This document shows, piece by piece, positions 27,051-38,753 of a stretch of 47,500 bases of DNA. The notes below the pieces were generated by a model. That model worked only from the letters and a program-made list of their open reading frames with translations. It was not told the origin of the DNA and ran no database searches. The position numbers and the translations under genes are program-made. The DNA lies in NCBI GenBank assembly GCA_009760855.2, contig WPIO01000052.1, positions 872,501 through 920,000 on the forward strand, given 5' to 3'. How positions within the stretch are numbered: the first letter of the stretch is position 1; each line of letters starts with the position of its first letter. The DNA comes from Cristatella mucedo. Taxonomy: Eukaryota; Bryozoa; Phylactolaemata; Cristatellidae.

Positions 27051-27738
27051 ATATATAAATGAATTATATACGTAGACATAGGCGCTCGCTTATTTTTAGT
27101 TGTTCGCACAAGGCGCGCGTGACTTCAGACTAGTTGTCTATACGGAAACAAGATTCTTCACTCATTCGTGGTGTGGGAAAACCACAATGAACAGCAGAAT
27201 GATTACATCTTGGCGTACTTGGTCAACACTTTCACTTTAGATGCCGTGTGCAATTCTAGTGTTAACTCTAGCATTCACAAGGAGCTCTCTATTCGTAGGC
27301 TGGCATACAGTTTTATTAACATTGCGAGCAAGGCTACTATTGCAGCATGGGAAGCAAATGGCTGCAGTTGCAGGAGACGCTACTATTTAGGCTGACTTGA
27401 CGTTCCGTCGAAAAGCAGCCTCACGATTTTGGCAGCATAGGCTACAAACGACCTGCAGCCTGACATCATTGCGAGACCGCTTTTTAAAAGAAGCATGTAT
27501 TACTGGGCTTAGCATTAAAACTGCTTACCGCTACATCTCCCCTTGCGCCAGCGTAGTCTACGTCCATATTGGCTGCGAGCTCAAGTCTTCAAAAAAATTG
27601 AGATAGCCGCGCCCGCGTTACGTTGTCAGCTCGACGTACACTCGTAGGTCTGGCTTCCAGAGCGTCCTCATTTTTATTTCGTTTAGAAGGGGCTTTCCTT
27701 GATTCTGTGACTTCTGGCAACTATAAAAAAGTAGTGGA

Positions 27739-27746
<8 letters not shown>
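27051..27746. other. Unannotated stretch
   Basis: It holds short + frames (27168-27395, 27397-27606) without family motifs. No repeat was recognised. Confidence 0.35.

Positions 27747-27820
<74 letters not shown>
27747..27820. repeat. GA microsatellite
   Basis: An uninterrupted (AG)n of about 74 bases. Confidence 0.98.
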
Positions 27821-27822
<2 letters not shown>

Positions 27823-29215
27823 GTACTTAACTAAAAATCCAAGCACCCTCAACCCATGCTGAGATGAGTGAGACCAATCTCGGCGAGCAGCTAGGCGCAC
27901 GTGGTCGTTCGACTTGGCTCGTCCGAGAATAGCGGAGAAAGTGAGAACCACCGCTCTCAATAAAGGAGAGCATTTGAGACAGGATTTAGAGGACTAGTTG
28001 TCTTTTAAGCCCGAGAGACAAATTCAGTGAGGAGTTTAAGACAGAGAAAGGTTTTGAAGGAATCGGAAGAAGAAGAGGCTTAGACCGACAAGACACGCTT
28101 AGAGTTGCAGTCCGGCTGGGACGTTTGGACGGAGTCCCTAATCCGTTTCGTGATATCTGTGTAGAATTAGAGAAAACGCTCCGATAAGTTACCACTGGGA
28201 CCACTGGTATCACTGAGCAGTAAGCTTGCATGAAACAAGTAAAGGAGATGATCAATACGGGATATTAAGCATTTATTTTGTATTACCAAGCTGTGATTCC
28301 AAATAGCGCTTCTCGACTATCGTTGAATTTAGCCTTAGCTAAAATGAATACGACGATTAATACGGTATGCAATAATACTTAAATACCAATTGGTGGACAG
28401 TGAGTCTCTAATTTTTGGCGGCTTTTTCAATTATATGTCTAGCATCCCTTATCCTCTTTTATGTCAGCAGTAAGCCAATGGCGACTCGTCAGGGAGGGCC
28501 GGACCTGTCAAGTTAGTCAGAAGCGCAAACTCAGAGAAAACTGTGGCCAGCGTCAAGTTGTAGCATTGTGCTTAGGAGAGAAGGTCTATAGGAAAGTCAA
28601 AAAAGGGCAGAGCATTTAAATTTGTGGCTGACAGCATCGATGTCTAGAGGCTAAGATTTTATTTTGACACACATTAGTATGACACGCATTTAATAATAAA
28701 GCTCTTAATTATTGATGTCGAAAGAGAAATGCTTTCCGCGGAGAATAAAATCCGCTTATGATGATCACATGTGCCGAAAGGAGTGATAAGGTGCAATCTC
28801 GACTAAGGGTTAACACGCCCGGTGACATAAAGGAAGAGAGAGAGCCAGCATGCCTGAAAATGTGGTGACAAAGGCAATGCAAATAGAGAAAGGTCGAGGA
28901 CGTAGTAGAGCAAACAGTGGTGGCTTATATTGGCAGCTAGCGAAGCCCACGTCTAGTTTCCTCTGGTATACTGTCTCGTTCAAAGAGCCGTCTAAGCTAC
29001 TGATGTCCCACATTTTATTTTCTGGGCAGAACGTGTAAAACCAAAGATCAAAAGTAATAACTTTTCTGGAAAGCTCAACTCACGGAGACGCGTAGCATCA
29101 ATCTTAAGCTTGGTTGGTAGGATTTTGGGCTTCAATTTAACATACTGTTCCGAGTGCCTCAAAGGTTATGTTGGCAGCTAAGTTGCCAAGTGGCATTGAT
29201 TACAATTCGCAAAGT
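27821..29215. other. Unannotated stretch
   Basis: A - strand frame at 28810-29013 reads MWDISSLDGSLNETVYQRKL at its start but shows no supporting splice context. I see no repeats. Confidence 0.35.
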
Positions 29216-29220
29216 TTAAG

Positions 29221-30120
29221 GATGATAATAATAATGCATTTGCCTAGTGCCATCAGAAAACTTGATCCCGTTCTAGGCACTTTACATACAATGTTAAGGT
29301 AGCGTGACCAACGATTTGTGGTAACATGCACAATCTCTACAAACGGAATATGGTTATTGTGACATGCACAGTATCAACTTGTAAATGTGGATAGTTGCAG
29401 CATGCTCATTGTCAGCACGCATGAGCACATCAAGCAAAAATCGTAAGGACCTACAAATGCTATCAAAACAGGTGCGTTTTAGCTTCTTTTTAAATGTCGT
29501 CAAGTTAGGCCGAGTGTCATGACGTCATTCGGGAGTGAGTTCCAGACTTTGGGAGCATACAAGCTAAAGACATAGTTTCCGAAGGATTTAAGGTTCTTAC
29601 GATGTATAGCTATACAATTTGATTCAGAAAAACTGGTGGCACGATGCCTGGTTTGGTCGGGGAGCATATCTGACAGGTAGGCTGGAGCCAGAGAATGAAG
29701 GGACCTAAAAGTGGGTGGCAGAACCTTGAAGTCAAAGTGCGTGATTAGGAGCCAGTGCGGCTCGGCGAGAAGTGGTGTGATGCGGTAACTGCGACGCTCA
29801 CTACAGACAAGCCTTGCAGCAGAGTTGTGCACCAACTGAAAGCGCCTGATTGCACATTAGATCAGCAAGTAGTAAGAGGCAAAAGTCGAGAAGAGATGTT
29901 ACAACTGCATGGACAAAGTTGGATGTAATATCCCCATCTAAGCAAGCCCGAATTTCAACAATGTTATGCAACTGAAAATAGGCAGACGTTACAGTAGAGC
30001 TGATGTGGCCGTCGAGTGAAAAGTCACTTTGGAACAGAACAACTAGATTTCATGCAGATGCAACTGGAGATATGCAGGCAGAGCCAAATTTTAGCATTAC
30101 ACCTAGCTTAACATAGATTG
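29221..30120 (-). mobile_element. 5'-truncated LINE, antisense
   Basis: It begins at the left with GATAATAATAATGC (tail), then the stem-loop, then on the - strand the frame [37 protein letters not shown] and APKVWNSLPND (29500-29835). It extends leftward in the element to a stretch matching 42655-42800 of the RT-bearing copy. It is about 900 bases, the longest antisense copy. Confidence 0.88.
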
Positions 30121-32010
30121 GGTTCTAGCTCGTGACGTTAGGGTCCACAAACCAGGATTTTAACACTTTAGCCAGCTGGCGATCTGACCATGTAGTTGTC
30201 CTGGTCCCATGATAACTTCAGTCCAACACTGATAAACTGAGTGCAGCTCAAATCACGACCATATGTCTCGCTGCACTGCATGTAGAGTGAATATTCCAAA
30301 TTTTGTTTCATTAAACTTCGAGTTTTTGAGAAAGTGGACAGCAAAACTCTTACCAATCGCTAGCCAGACCCAACATAAAGTACTTTGTGGATCATTTTTT
30401 CACGAATACAAAAGCGGAATGGTATAGATATTTCTAGATAAACTCTAAACAGTGCTATGCAATATGCGAGCGTTATCTGAGCTTCGAACTGCTAACATTT
30501 TGATCTTGAAGTGGATTGCTGTATGTTGGTTCTGTAAAAAAATAATGCGGGACTTTTCGGCTAATTTTGTCACAGATGGCATGTGTTGAACGGCGCGAAA
30601 TTTATCAGACACACTCTAAATTTGCTAAAATGTGATCGAGATTTTCCAGATTTTTAGCGGATCAAATTTATTCATAAAATCCAGCACAGTCAGCCACCGA
30701 TTTACGACGGTTTGACTCACAAAAATTTGGAGATACAAGCTCGGTCGCGGTCACGCAAAAAATTCGAAAATCAAAATCTACCCGAGGAAACTTTAAAATT
30801 CCGCTCGCGTTCAGTAGATTTGACACTGCCGTAAACAGTAAGGAGGAAACGATGTCTGGATCTCAGAACGCATCGCATTTGAACGTGTCGTATACCGTAG
30901 AACGTATTGTATACCATTTTCGACCTACACAAATTTGACTTACGACAGGTTTTTCGGTCCCTATCTATTTCGCAAGTCGGAATCTGATTGGGCTCTACAC
31001 TATGTTATGCAGTTGTTATAAACTGTCAGTCATGTAGTAAAATATCTTCTGAAGTTTTTAGTTACGCTTGAAATAGCTTAATCGTATGTGAAATCATTTT
31101 GTATATTAATTATTGCGATGTTACTTTGTTCTTTGTGGTATAGTAAAGAATGGAAAAAGAGTCACGTCGTTTGCTTGCCCAAGATATTTGGCAAGAACCC
31201 ACCAAATTGTCGTCAAGCAGCCGCTGCTTCTGCGTGGTGGACCCATCCAAGTGTTGAACTATCGAGAAAAAAAGTGAGCAGCGTGTATGTCTGTGAGTGC
31301 TTCGTTAAGTAAGACACGCTGCTGATCCAGATTAAGACTTCAGATATGGAGCCGAGATCTATACTATGCAAAACAAAAAACCCAAAAGACTCGATCATAA
31401 TTCTTTGTGTCACTAAGTCTAATACCGAGCTTCTGACGTCCGGCCTAAAGCGGTAAAACCTTTTGAAAGAAGAAAGGAAGTTTTGAAAGAAGAAAGGAAA
31501 TCGCAAATCAAAAGGGTGCAAAAATTCTCCTGCTTCTTCACCATTCAAAATTTGCTCTGCTTCAGCTATTACACGACAATTCATTTAGTGGCAATATAGA
31601 AAGCTAACCCAGAATTCTCAAAGCCGTGCTACTCCATAATCGGAGCAAGTACTTGTCCGTTTCTCTCTTATCTGACATTCTTGGTGGACCTCAAAGATTA
31701 CAACTGCGCTCAGAACTTGTTGGTTTCCTTGAGTTGAAATGAGCTCAGCGGGAATTTAATCGTAGACTTACAGTTTTCGGCATTCCTCATATATTTCAAA
31801 TGTAATATAACCCAGTTTCCCTGCTATCTTTGCGTTCGAGACAGTAGGGACAGCCGTACGCCTTATCGGAGGCCACAGCGAGATGGCCAAAGCGGACAGA
31901 ATTCCTTGTGCGAAGCAAAATGCCTAGTTAGAACCATCGGTGGACCCTGAAAGATGCTTCGCTACTGCTACAAATCAAAATGATCTGTAGCCTTTCTTAT
32001 CACGGCCATC
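30121..32010. other. Unannotated stretch with a possible second pogo-like relic
   Basis: TTTACGACGG near 30700 and CTTACGACAGG near 30940 flank an interval whose ends (CACAGTCAGCC, GGCTCTACACTATG) weakly resemble pogo-like inverted repeats. A 20-bp unit (TTTTGAAAGAAGAAAGGAA) is tandemly duplicated at 31459-31500. No gene was recognised. Confidence 0.35.
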
Positions 32011-32011
32011 G

Positions 32012-32540
32012 ATGATAATAATAATACACTTGATAAAGCGCTCCCAGAGAACTCTTGCTAGGTGCCTTACAACTGCTGCAAAGGAAATAAGATCGAGTGG
32101 TGAGTGGTATCGTGCTTGATAAACAGCGTAAATAGCATGGCTAGGGGTGACATGCACAGGGTCAGCATGCAAGTGTGGTTAGTGGCAGCATGCAGCAGTG
32201 TCAGCGCGCATAAGCACATACAAGACGAATCACAGGAACCTACTAAATGTTGTCATTAATTGGTGCGTTTTTAATTTCTTTTTAAATGTGGTCAAGTCAG
32301 GGGATGTCGTGACGAAAGTCGGAGTGATTTTCAGGCTTGGGAGCATACGAACTAAATGCATGGTCTCCAAAGGATTTGAGGTTCTTACGAGGTAAAGCTA
32401 TATGATTTGATTCAGAAAAACGGGTGGTACGATGCTTAGCCTGGTGTGGCATTAGATCTGATTAGATCTGATAGGACTGTAGGCTGGGGCCAAAGAATGA
32501 AGGGACCTAAAAGTGAGTGACTAAACCTTGAAGTCGATCA
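32012..32540 (-). mobile_element. 5'-truncated LINE, antisense
   Basis: The tail GATAATAATAATACACTTGA and stem-loop at the left are followed by the conserved 3' UTR and a decayed C-terminal coding block. It ends exactly where the second unnamed-family copy begins. Confidence 0.85.
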
Positions 32541-32916
32541 GCAGCCGGCAAGTACCTTCAAAAATTCTTCCACAAGCTGTCTGAGACAAAGATCAAAGCC
32601 AGTGTCTTTAAGGAACCACGGACAAAGAAGCTCATTGAGTAGAATAAATTACCTAAGAAGCTCAATAGCAAAAAATCTTGGTTTTGAAAAAAAGTGCAGT
32701 ATTTCGGGTTTCGGGTTCGATCGCAAGGCAGATAACTATGAACGGCTGATCGATACTTTGGTGAAGAATGTTTCTTCAAAGAAAGTTCTTCATATCGTTG
32801 ATGCTCATCTTGATAAGTTCAAAGAGAAAATGAGAACTTATTCTCTGGATCAAGGCCAACGCCGTCATCAGGATTTACTTGACATTGGAATCTACTACCC
32901 AGCACATTATAAATAG
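32541..32916 (+). pseudogene. C-terminal copy of the unnamed repetitive family
   Basis: Reading with one or two frame breaks: AGKYLQKFFHKLSETKIKA and SVFKEPRTKKLIE, then NYERLIDTLVKNV, KVLHIVDAHLDKFKEKMRTY and QGQRRHQDLL. These follow the order of the 16390-16770 blocks (KYLQEKYPQISEAKIKS, then ERFRQDV) and include the HLD...HQD segment lost there. A 104-codon frame (32602-32916) remains open. It has diverged differently from the 14877-16815 copy. Confidence 0.65.
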
Positions 32917-33753
32917 AACGAGAGCAAGTGAGGCAATGTTTGGAGCTCTCATTAAAAAAAAATTATTAACATTTTTATCGTATATGCAAACACATAGTTC
33001 CAAATATTTATTAGTAATTCTTTTTGCAAATTCAGTATAAATGTATGTTAATTTTATTCATTTCCGGTTTTAATTACTAAATGTGCAGGAAAAGGCGGAA
33101 ATCCGTCTGTATTCTCATTTAAATTGGGTGCATTTTTTATTTTCAGACGCTCAGGTTGTCAGCACTCCAGCTGCCTACAGACAGGTGAGTGCCTTGAGCT
33201 ACCGAGCTAACTAGGACATTAATAGATTCCTTTCACGGTCTTGGACTTAAAACAAAACTAGTACACGCAAAGCAAAGAGGAACAGATCTCAATGAACCGT
33301 TGCACGAGCAATTGTGCCTTCAGCTTATCATGCTTATTTTTAACATTGCCTCGGAAATTGAGTCTTGTCAGCCTTTATTTTAGTTAGACAGTTTTTGGAG
33401 TATTACAGATGACGGTTGGGGCCAATCGTCTCTTAAATGCATACACCCGTGGGCAGACTTTCGAATGGCAGTGACCAATCAAGTTACTGCGAACCGGAAA
33501 AAGAAGTCCAACGCATTTGCTTATACAAAACCGCAACTCACGAACCATGGCATTATCTTACCCGCTCGAATTTGGTCGACTTGCGAGTGTACTAAGGTGA
33601 CGGAATCGCATTCACCAAGTTTATAGCATTATCACAGAAGATGTCGCGTAGGGATCATGTCACGCAAAATAACGATCTTCTTTTTAAGTCGGAAAAACGC
33701 GATAAGTAGTCGCCATGGAAACGTAGAGCTCGCGACGTGGACAGTAAGCCCTC
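32917..33753. other. Unannotated stretch
   Basis: It is AT-rich at 32930-33060. A possible acceptor and short exon (TTTTTATTTTCAG|ACGCTCAGG..., donor CAG|GTGAGT at about 33186) is visible on the + strand near 33148, too short to assign. Confidence 0.35.
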
Positions 33754-34072
33754 TCAGTCATAGTAAAGCATCGGCATGCAGCATTTTGCATTGACACCAC
33801 ACCGAACATTGCCAAAACACAGGGCCTCGCCAGCGTAAAGCAGCGGCACGCGCCACATGGCCACATTGCCGCATGGCTCAACGTCGCAAAAGCAAGGATT
33901 ACAACGAATGTTAGCAGCAGTCCCATTGCTCGTAGTGTAGACACTATTGAAATTATGCTCGCAAGCATTTAAAGCAGCTTGACAAGCGTCGGAGCAGCAG
34001 TTCACGACCTCATCAGTTTGCATGGTAGCAGTCTGGAAGCAAGTGACGACAGTCACACTGGCTCCACACTGG
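33754..34072 (-). CDS. Last exon of a cysteine-rich, probably secreted protein
   Basis: About 105 residues contain fourteen cysteines, including two CC pairs (VVNCCSDACQAALNAC and VNAKCC), RCNPCFCDVEPC and a CFGNVRCG block, ending in TGA. An even cysteine number and spaced pairs suggest a disulphide-bonded extracellular domain, with NGT as a possible N-glycosylation site. The acceptor TTTTTATTATAG sets the left border. The upstream exon with a signal peptide was not found. No family was recognised. Confidence 0.5.
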
Positions 34073-34169
34073 CTATAATAAAAACGGCACACGAAGAACG
34101 ACTTCTTAGCTTTTCACATGGTCTGTTAAGGCTTGGGTACAAGAAACCTACGCGTTTTTAGCAGCCATG

Positions 34170-34245
34170 TCTGTGGTCTCGTGAGATTTGAGTTCTCCGA
34201 GGGCGCTTTAACAAGTACATTGTTTTTATTATCATTGACTGTAGC
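34170..34245 (+). mobile_element. LINE 3' tail only
   Basis: GAGATTTGAGTTCTCCGAGG + GCGCTTTAACAAGTACATTG is the 3' stem-loop, followed by a short TTATTAT remnant. Confidence 0.6.
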
Positions 34246-35330
34246 TTCTCAGGTTTTTACTTCGAGTTTCCTGATTTCCCCATGCAGAGCTTCAACTATG
34301 GTCCGCACCTGCATTGCTGCATTGGCCACCGTATCCCCCTTGACATCTTCTAGATTAACAGTTAGTAGTTCAATCTTGATGTCGTCATTGGCTCACTCAA
34401 GTTTCGGTGACGTAGAAGTGTCAGCATTACTCTGAACACATTGCTGTTTAGCCGTGACATTTACATTAACTACTTCTTTTTACTCTCCAAGCACCTCGAA
34501 GCACTTAGGGTGCACTTGCACTGACAGGGTTGCAGCGATAGAGAAACGCATGACACATTCATGCGTAAATGACAAAGGAGGAACGCGAGGTTCAGTCTCT
34601 TTCAGCCCGCTAAGTGGAGTGACTTGAAGAAGTCGCTTGCAAACCACCGTCAAATCATGCCAGACCCCGCACGACCGCAGCGGCCACGTGTCCGCCTCTG
34701 GCGCGGGAAGAACATTGAGCGTTCATGGCACACCTCGTGCGAACGCACGAAGTGGGAAACGCTTAGTACTTAGTAATGTCAGAGCCAATACGCTGCACAA
34801 TATCTATCTGCATTTCGGCGCATACCTGTACGTCAAAGAATACTCACAGAAACCGCACACCTTGGTGCTTAGCGGTCTAGGCATCTTTCCAGCTCAGAAC
34901 GTTCGCAAGCACTCGAGGTCACAGCAGCTTCTTTCCCAGCCGGACAGTAAAGAAGGTATGCCTGACTAAAGGTGCTGGCACTTTTGGCTGAAAGTCTAGG
35001 AAACCGAGTACGATAAACAGCTTTGTCTAAGGTATGACAGCATCTACGCAGTTTTTTGCAGCTTAAAAATTAAATTAAATATTTTTTAAAGGAGTTAATT
35101 ATAGTTTTTATAAACGTACACACAAACGCCTTGTGCTTGAGTGCTTGAGTTGTTTTTAGCAGTTCCTGAACTATAACAATACGGAGCCGGCTATGTTATA
35201 ATCTATTTTTAGACAGTAAAAAAAGCCCAGTTCAAGACATGGCGATGGCAAGTTGCATTTACGGCTTCGAATGAAGCGGTATCGTGCTTTGTCTGGTGTT
35301 TTACACACATGCCTATCAGTGATTACATAG
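34246..35330. other. Unannotated stretch
   Basis: On the - strand 34440-34255 reads NDDIKIELLTVNLEDVKGDT, then VRTIVEALHGEIRKLEVKT before a stop. It is coiled-coil-like, perhaps a LINE ORF1 relic or an exon, and is not secure. A GC-richer segment at 34600-34760 shows no motif. Confidence 0.3.
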
Positions 35331-35334
35331 TAGA

Positions 35335-35502
35335 CTGGTCTACTTGAAGTAATGTGCTCGCTCCGCAAGACCTGCTCTTCAACCGAGCTCGTAGGTTCAA
35401 ATTCCGCAAAAGACGACCCTTTATTCCCAACTTCAAGCGATGGTGGAAGCCGTTTAGACTCTTCTGTCGCTATAAAAATGAGGCTGTTAAATCAGCTAAT
35501 AT
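35335..35502 (+). mobile_element. tRNA-derived SINE (family S, copy 5)
   Basis: It has box B GTAGGTTCAAATTCC, body CGATGGTGGAAGCCG and TCTTCTGTCGCTATAAAAAT, and tail GAGGCTGTTAAATCAGCTAA. It is the only clear + strand member of this SINE family. Confidence 0.75.
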
Positions 35503-35559
35503 TAATTACGTGGATTCGTTACGTCAAGGCATTGCCACACTGCATTGCTTCCGAGCTCT

Positions 35560-35680
35560 GCTACCGTCGGCACACCTGCGTGAGTTGGTGCATCAACTAC
35601 GACTCGTTAGCCGTGCTTCAAGGTACCAACCAGCTCAGCCAATATTTGCCACCTGTCTACTGAAACTAGCACCGCTCATT
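35560..35680 (+). repeat. Dispersed repeat R, copy 1
   Basis: GAGTTGGTGCATCAACTACG and its flanks (GCTACCGTCGGCACACC, TCGTTAGCCGTGCTTCAAGG) recur, diverged, at 39003-39100 in the same orientation. Its nature is unknown. Confidence 0.5.
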
Positions 35681-35699
35681 GTTGATGGCTAAGGACTTG

Positions 35700-36240
35700 T
35701 GATGAGCCGCTGCTACAACGAATTCTTGAGATGCAGATCGCTAGTATAGCACTGGAGATTTTAGTGACCCTTTAAATAGTCACGCACTGTGCAATATATT
35801 ATGTTAAAAGGTAATTCGTGGTGTAAAATTACGCAGTAAAGTCAATGCACTGTGGAGTCACATTAGATACAGCCGCTGAGCGGGTGTGGAGGGGCTTGGA
35901 GCGTACTGCCCTAATCGCTAGGGTTGTGCCTAGCACTCGGCATCTGAATTCTGGTCTAGAGCAGTAGACATCAAAATAAGAAGGAACCAATGACATAGGC
36001 TCCCTCATTTTATGATGTTTAGTGTTACACCTTTTTGCTTTTGCGCAGACTTCCGTCGGGAGCGAGTCTTTGAAGTTGATGTTACCCGCGCTGAGAGTTG
36101 GAGACCAAGTCCTCGGTCTAGGCCACAGACCCGGAAAGGATTCAGCAAATGCGGAATCATTCTCCTCGCGTGGCGATATGTTGCGGTACTTAGTGTTGAT
36201 GCAGAGATAATTCTATAGTTCTGTATTTTCATTCTGTATC
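35700..36240. other. Unannotated stretch
   Basis: Overlapping short frames on both strands at 36005-36230 show no conserved motif. Confidence 0.35.
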
Positions 36241-36244
36241 ATTA

Positions 36245-36946
36245 TATCACTATTTGTAAAATCCCGTCTTGATTTCTGTCACTCACTGCTTGCTGGCCTA
36301 CCGGCATGTGCAATCAGGCGATTACAGCTGGTGCAAAACTCTGCAGCTGGGCTTGTCTGTCGTGAGCGTCGAAGTTGCCACATCACACCACTTCTCGTCG
36401 ATCTGCACTGGCTACCAGTCAAGCACCGGATCAACTTCAAGGTCTTGTCGCTCACTTTTAGGTCACATCATTCTTTGGCTCCAACCTACCTTTCAGATCT
36501 ACTGCCCCACCAGGCCAAGCATAATACCACCCGCTTTTCGGAATCCAACAGTCTACCAATACCTCTTACAAACCTCAGATCCTTTGGAGACCGTGCATTT
36601 AGTTCGTATGCTCCCAAAGCCTGGAGCTCACTCCCGACGTCAGAACATCCCCTGACTTAACCACATTTAAAAAGAGCTTAAAAAACACACCTATTTAGGA
36701 CAGCATATAGTGGGTCCCTGTGATTTTTCCTTCATGTGCTTATGCGTGCTGACACTGTGCATGCTGCCGCTAACCACGATTGCATGCTGACCCTGTGCAT
36801 GTCACCCCTAACCATGTTATTGCTTATCAAGCATGATATTACTCACCATTCAATTGCACTTCCCTTTGCAGAAAATGTAAAGCGCCTAGAAAGAGATTCA
36901 GTTCTCTGAGGGGGCTTCATCAAGTGCATTATTATTGTTATTATTA
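36245..36946 (+). mobile_element. 5'-truncated LINE with ATT tail
   Basis: The frame QNSAAGLVCRERRSCHITPL, LLVDLHWLPVKHRINFKVLS and APKAWSSLPTSEHPLT is followed by the 3' UTR, stem-loop (36881-36915) and (ATT)n. It is close to the 3' half of the 41.9-kb copy, suggesting recent common ancestry. Confidence 0.9.
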
Positions 36947-37540
36947 GGTGTTTAAAATTAAGTAACCTAGTGAAGTCAGGTCAACATAACAATGCGGGGG
37001 CTCCATTTAGAGGCTACCCATGCATATCTAATGGTAATCTTTTTAATTGTGACCCAAACGTTAATTGTAAGTTATTTGCGACACAAAAAATGTTGGCCTT
37101 AGTCGGAGTCTACATCGTCGACTTTTATAGAAAGCGTCGCTTTACTCTGTTTGCCTCTACAACTTAGGTTCAACATTTTAGTTTTCTGAAAGGCACCGCT
37201 GCGCGTCCGGTTGCCTCAAGTGCTATAAACTTAGGTGCAGCACTTAATTTTGCTGAAAGCGCGACAATTTGTCTTAATTAATGCTGTATGTAAGTGGCTT
37301 TTGCATCTATACTTTTGATTAAATGTGTATCTGTTGGTACGGCTTTAAATACTGCGCGCTTCATATCCATAATTGGTTATTGCTTCACTTCTTAGCATTT
37401 CCAAAGAGGAACAACTTGATTTAGAAATGAATTGCATTGTGAGAGCTAGTAACAGTTTGATTAAAAAAATTCTTTTTAATTCTAAAGCGATGCCGGTTTA
37501 TCAACGAGGTAACCTACAAAAAGGTGTAGCCCCCCAATAG
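36947..37540. other. Unannotated stretch
   Basis: It is AT-rich and holds no feature I can support. Confidence 0.35.
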
Positions 37541-37990
37541 CCAGCGGAGGCGCTCTTGCTATTTAAAATGTGAACGGCGTCGCATGTTAGGGTCAGCGTC
37601 GGGGTCACGCAGAAGCTTCGCAGCGAGTAAGGAAAGCCTGTCCGCCGCGAGCGGAAACAATGAGCTCACAGAGGAAAGACCCTCGGTGACGCGCGTTGCG
37701 GAAATGCCTCGGCTAAAGCCACTGCTGCCGAGGGAGCGACGCTCGCTACACGCGAGTCGCGGTGGCTGGAGAGCAGCTAGAACCGGATGGAAGCACCCTT
37801 CTTTAGTCTGAGAGGCGAAGTAGAGCGGCCGCTCTGTCAGGCTCGCATCGGACGGCTTCCCAGAGTGTCCAACCGTAGCTGCCCACCGCAGGCGGTGCCT
37901 GTCGAACGGAGAAGCGCCGCCCAAAGTTCCCGTGGGAGCTGGCTGCGAGCTCACAGTGCCAGGAGCGTAAGCCGGTGCAGGCTAGACTCC
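37541..37990. other. GC-rich island with overlapping frames
   Basis: CpG content rises sharply. Frames are open on both strands (+ 37584-37811; - 37559-37954), which is typical of GC-rich non-coding DNA as well as of a first exon. A promoter/CpG island is possible; nothing is specific. Confidence 0.3.
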
Positions 37991-37997
37991 TGGATAG

Positions 37998-38095
37998 TAA
38001 TAGCAATAATAATAATAACAATAATAATACGTTCGTTAAAGCGCCCTTGGAAAACTCAATCTCTTTCAGGGCAATTCACATTTTCTACACAGCGA
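37998..38095 (-). mobile_element. LINE 3' tail only
   Basis: AATAATAATAATAACAATAA followed by AAAGCGCCCTTGGAAAACTC + AATCTCTTTCAGGGC is the - strand stem-loop and ATT tail. Confidence 0.65.
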
Positions 38096-38753
38096 GTGCC
38101 GTTCAACGCTTACTTCGGCCAATTTTCACTGTCAACCTACTCTCCTTCTTCCCAGTCGGCGTCGGGCACGCAGGCTGTGAACAAACGAGGACCGAAAAGC
38201 CAAGCGAGTGACTTCGTAAGCGGGCGATAGCGGTAGCGAGGCCGCTCTCGCTTACTGGAGCTATTGCCGCCGTGCTCACGCCGCAACGAAGTTAAGGCGT
38301 GAAAAGCCGCCCGGTGGGAAGGAGTGCAGCATTCTTTATGCATATGTATTTAAGAAAAAGTCGGATCAGTTGTGAGATGCTGACGCTAAACTCGTGAGAT
38401 CGGTGTAATGTAGCACTTTAGGCGGCGGGTAACTTTTCATGCGGGAATGCTAGTCCTTCCTTAAAGAATGAGCGTGCTGGTTGTCGGCCGAGTTTCCTTT
38501 CGCTCACAGGCCTTAAGATGGTGAGTCCAGTAGCTCCGTCTAATGCAGCCTCGCTTTCGGCTGGCGATCGGTAGGTCCGGCGGTCTTTAGATCTACAGCG
38601 ACACCGAATTATCAGAGAATCTGCTCCTGCGAGACCGTGCGCTGATGCTGCAAAAGTATTGACATTGACAATTTTAGCGAGCTACACCAGACAGCGCTAT
38701 TGATTGTTAGCGGTTCCTGAATTTCAACTATAAGCAATAGGATATGTCAAAAT

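Noticed and set aside
30683-31005. Second pogo-like MITE
   Set aside because: The candidate ends pair poorly and no convincing TA-flanked inverted repeat can be drawn. Only mentioned as a weak possibility.
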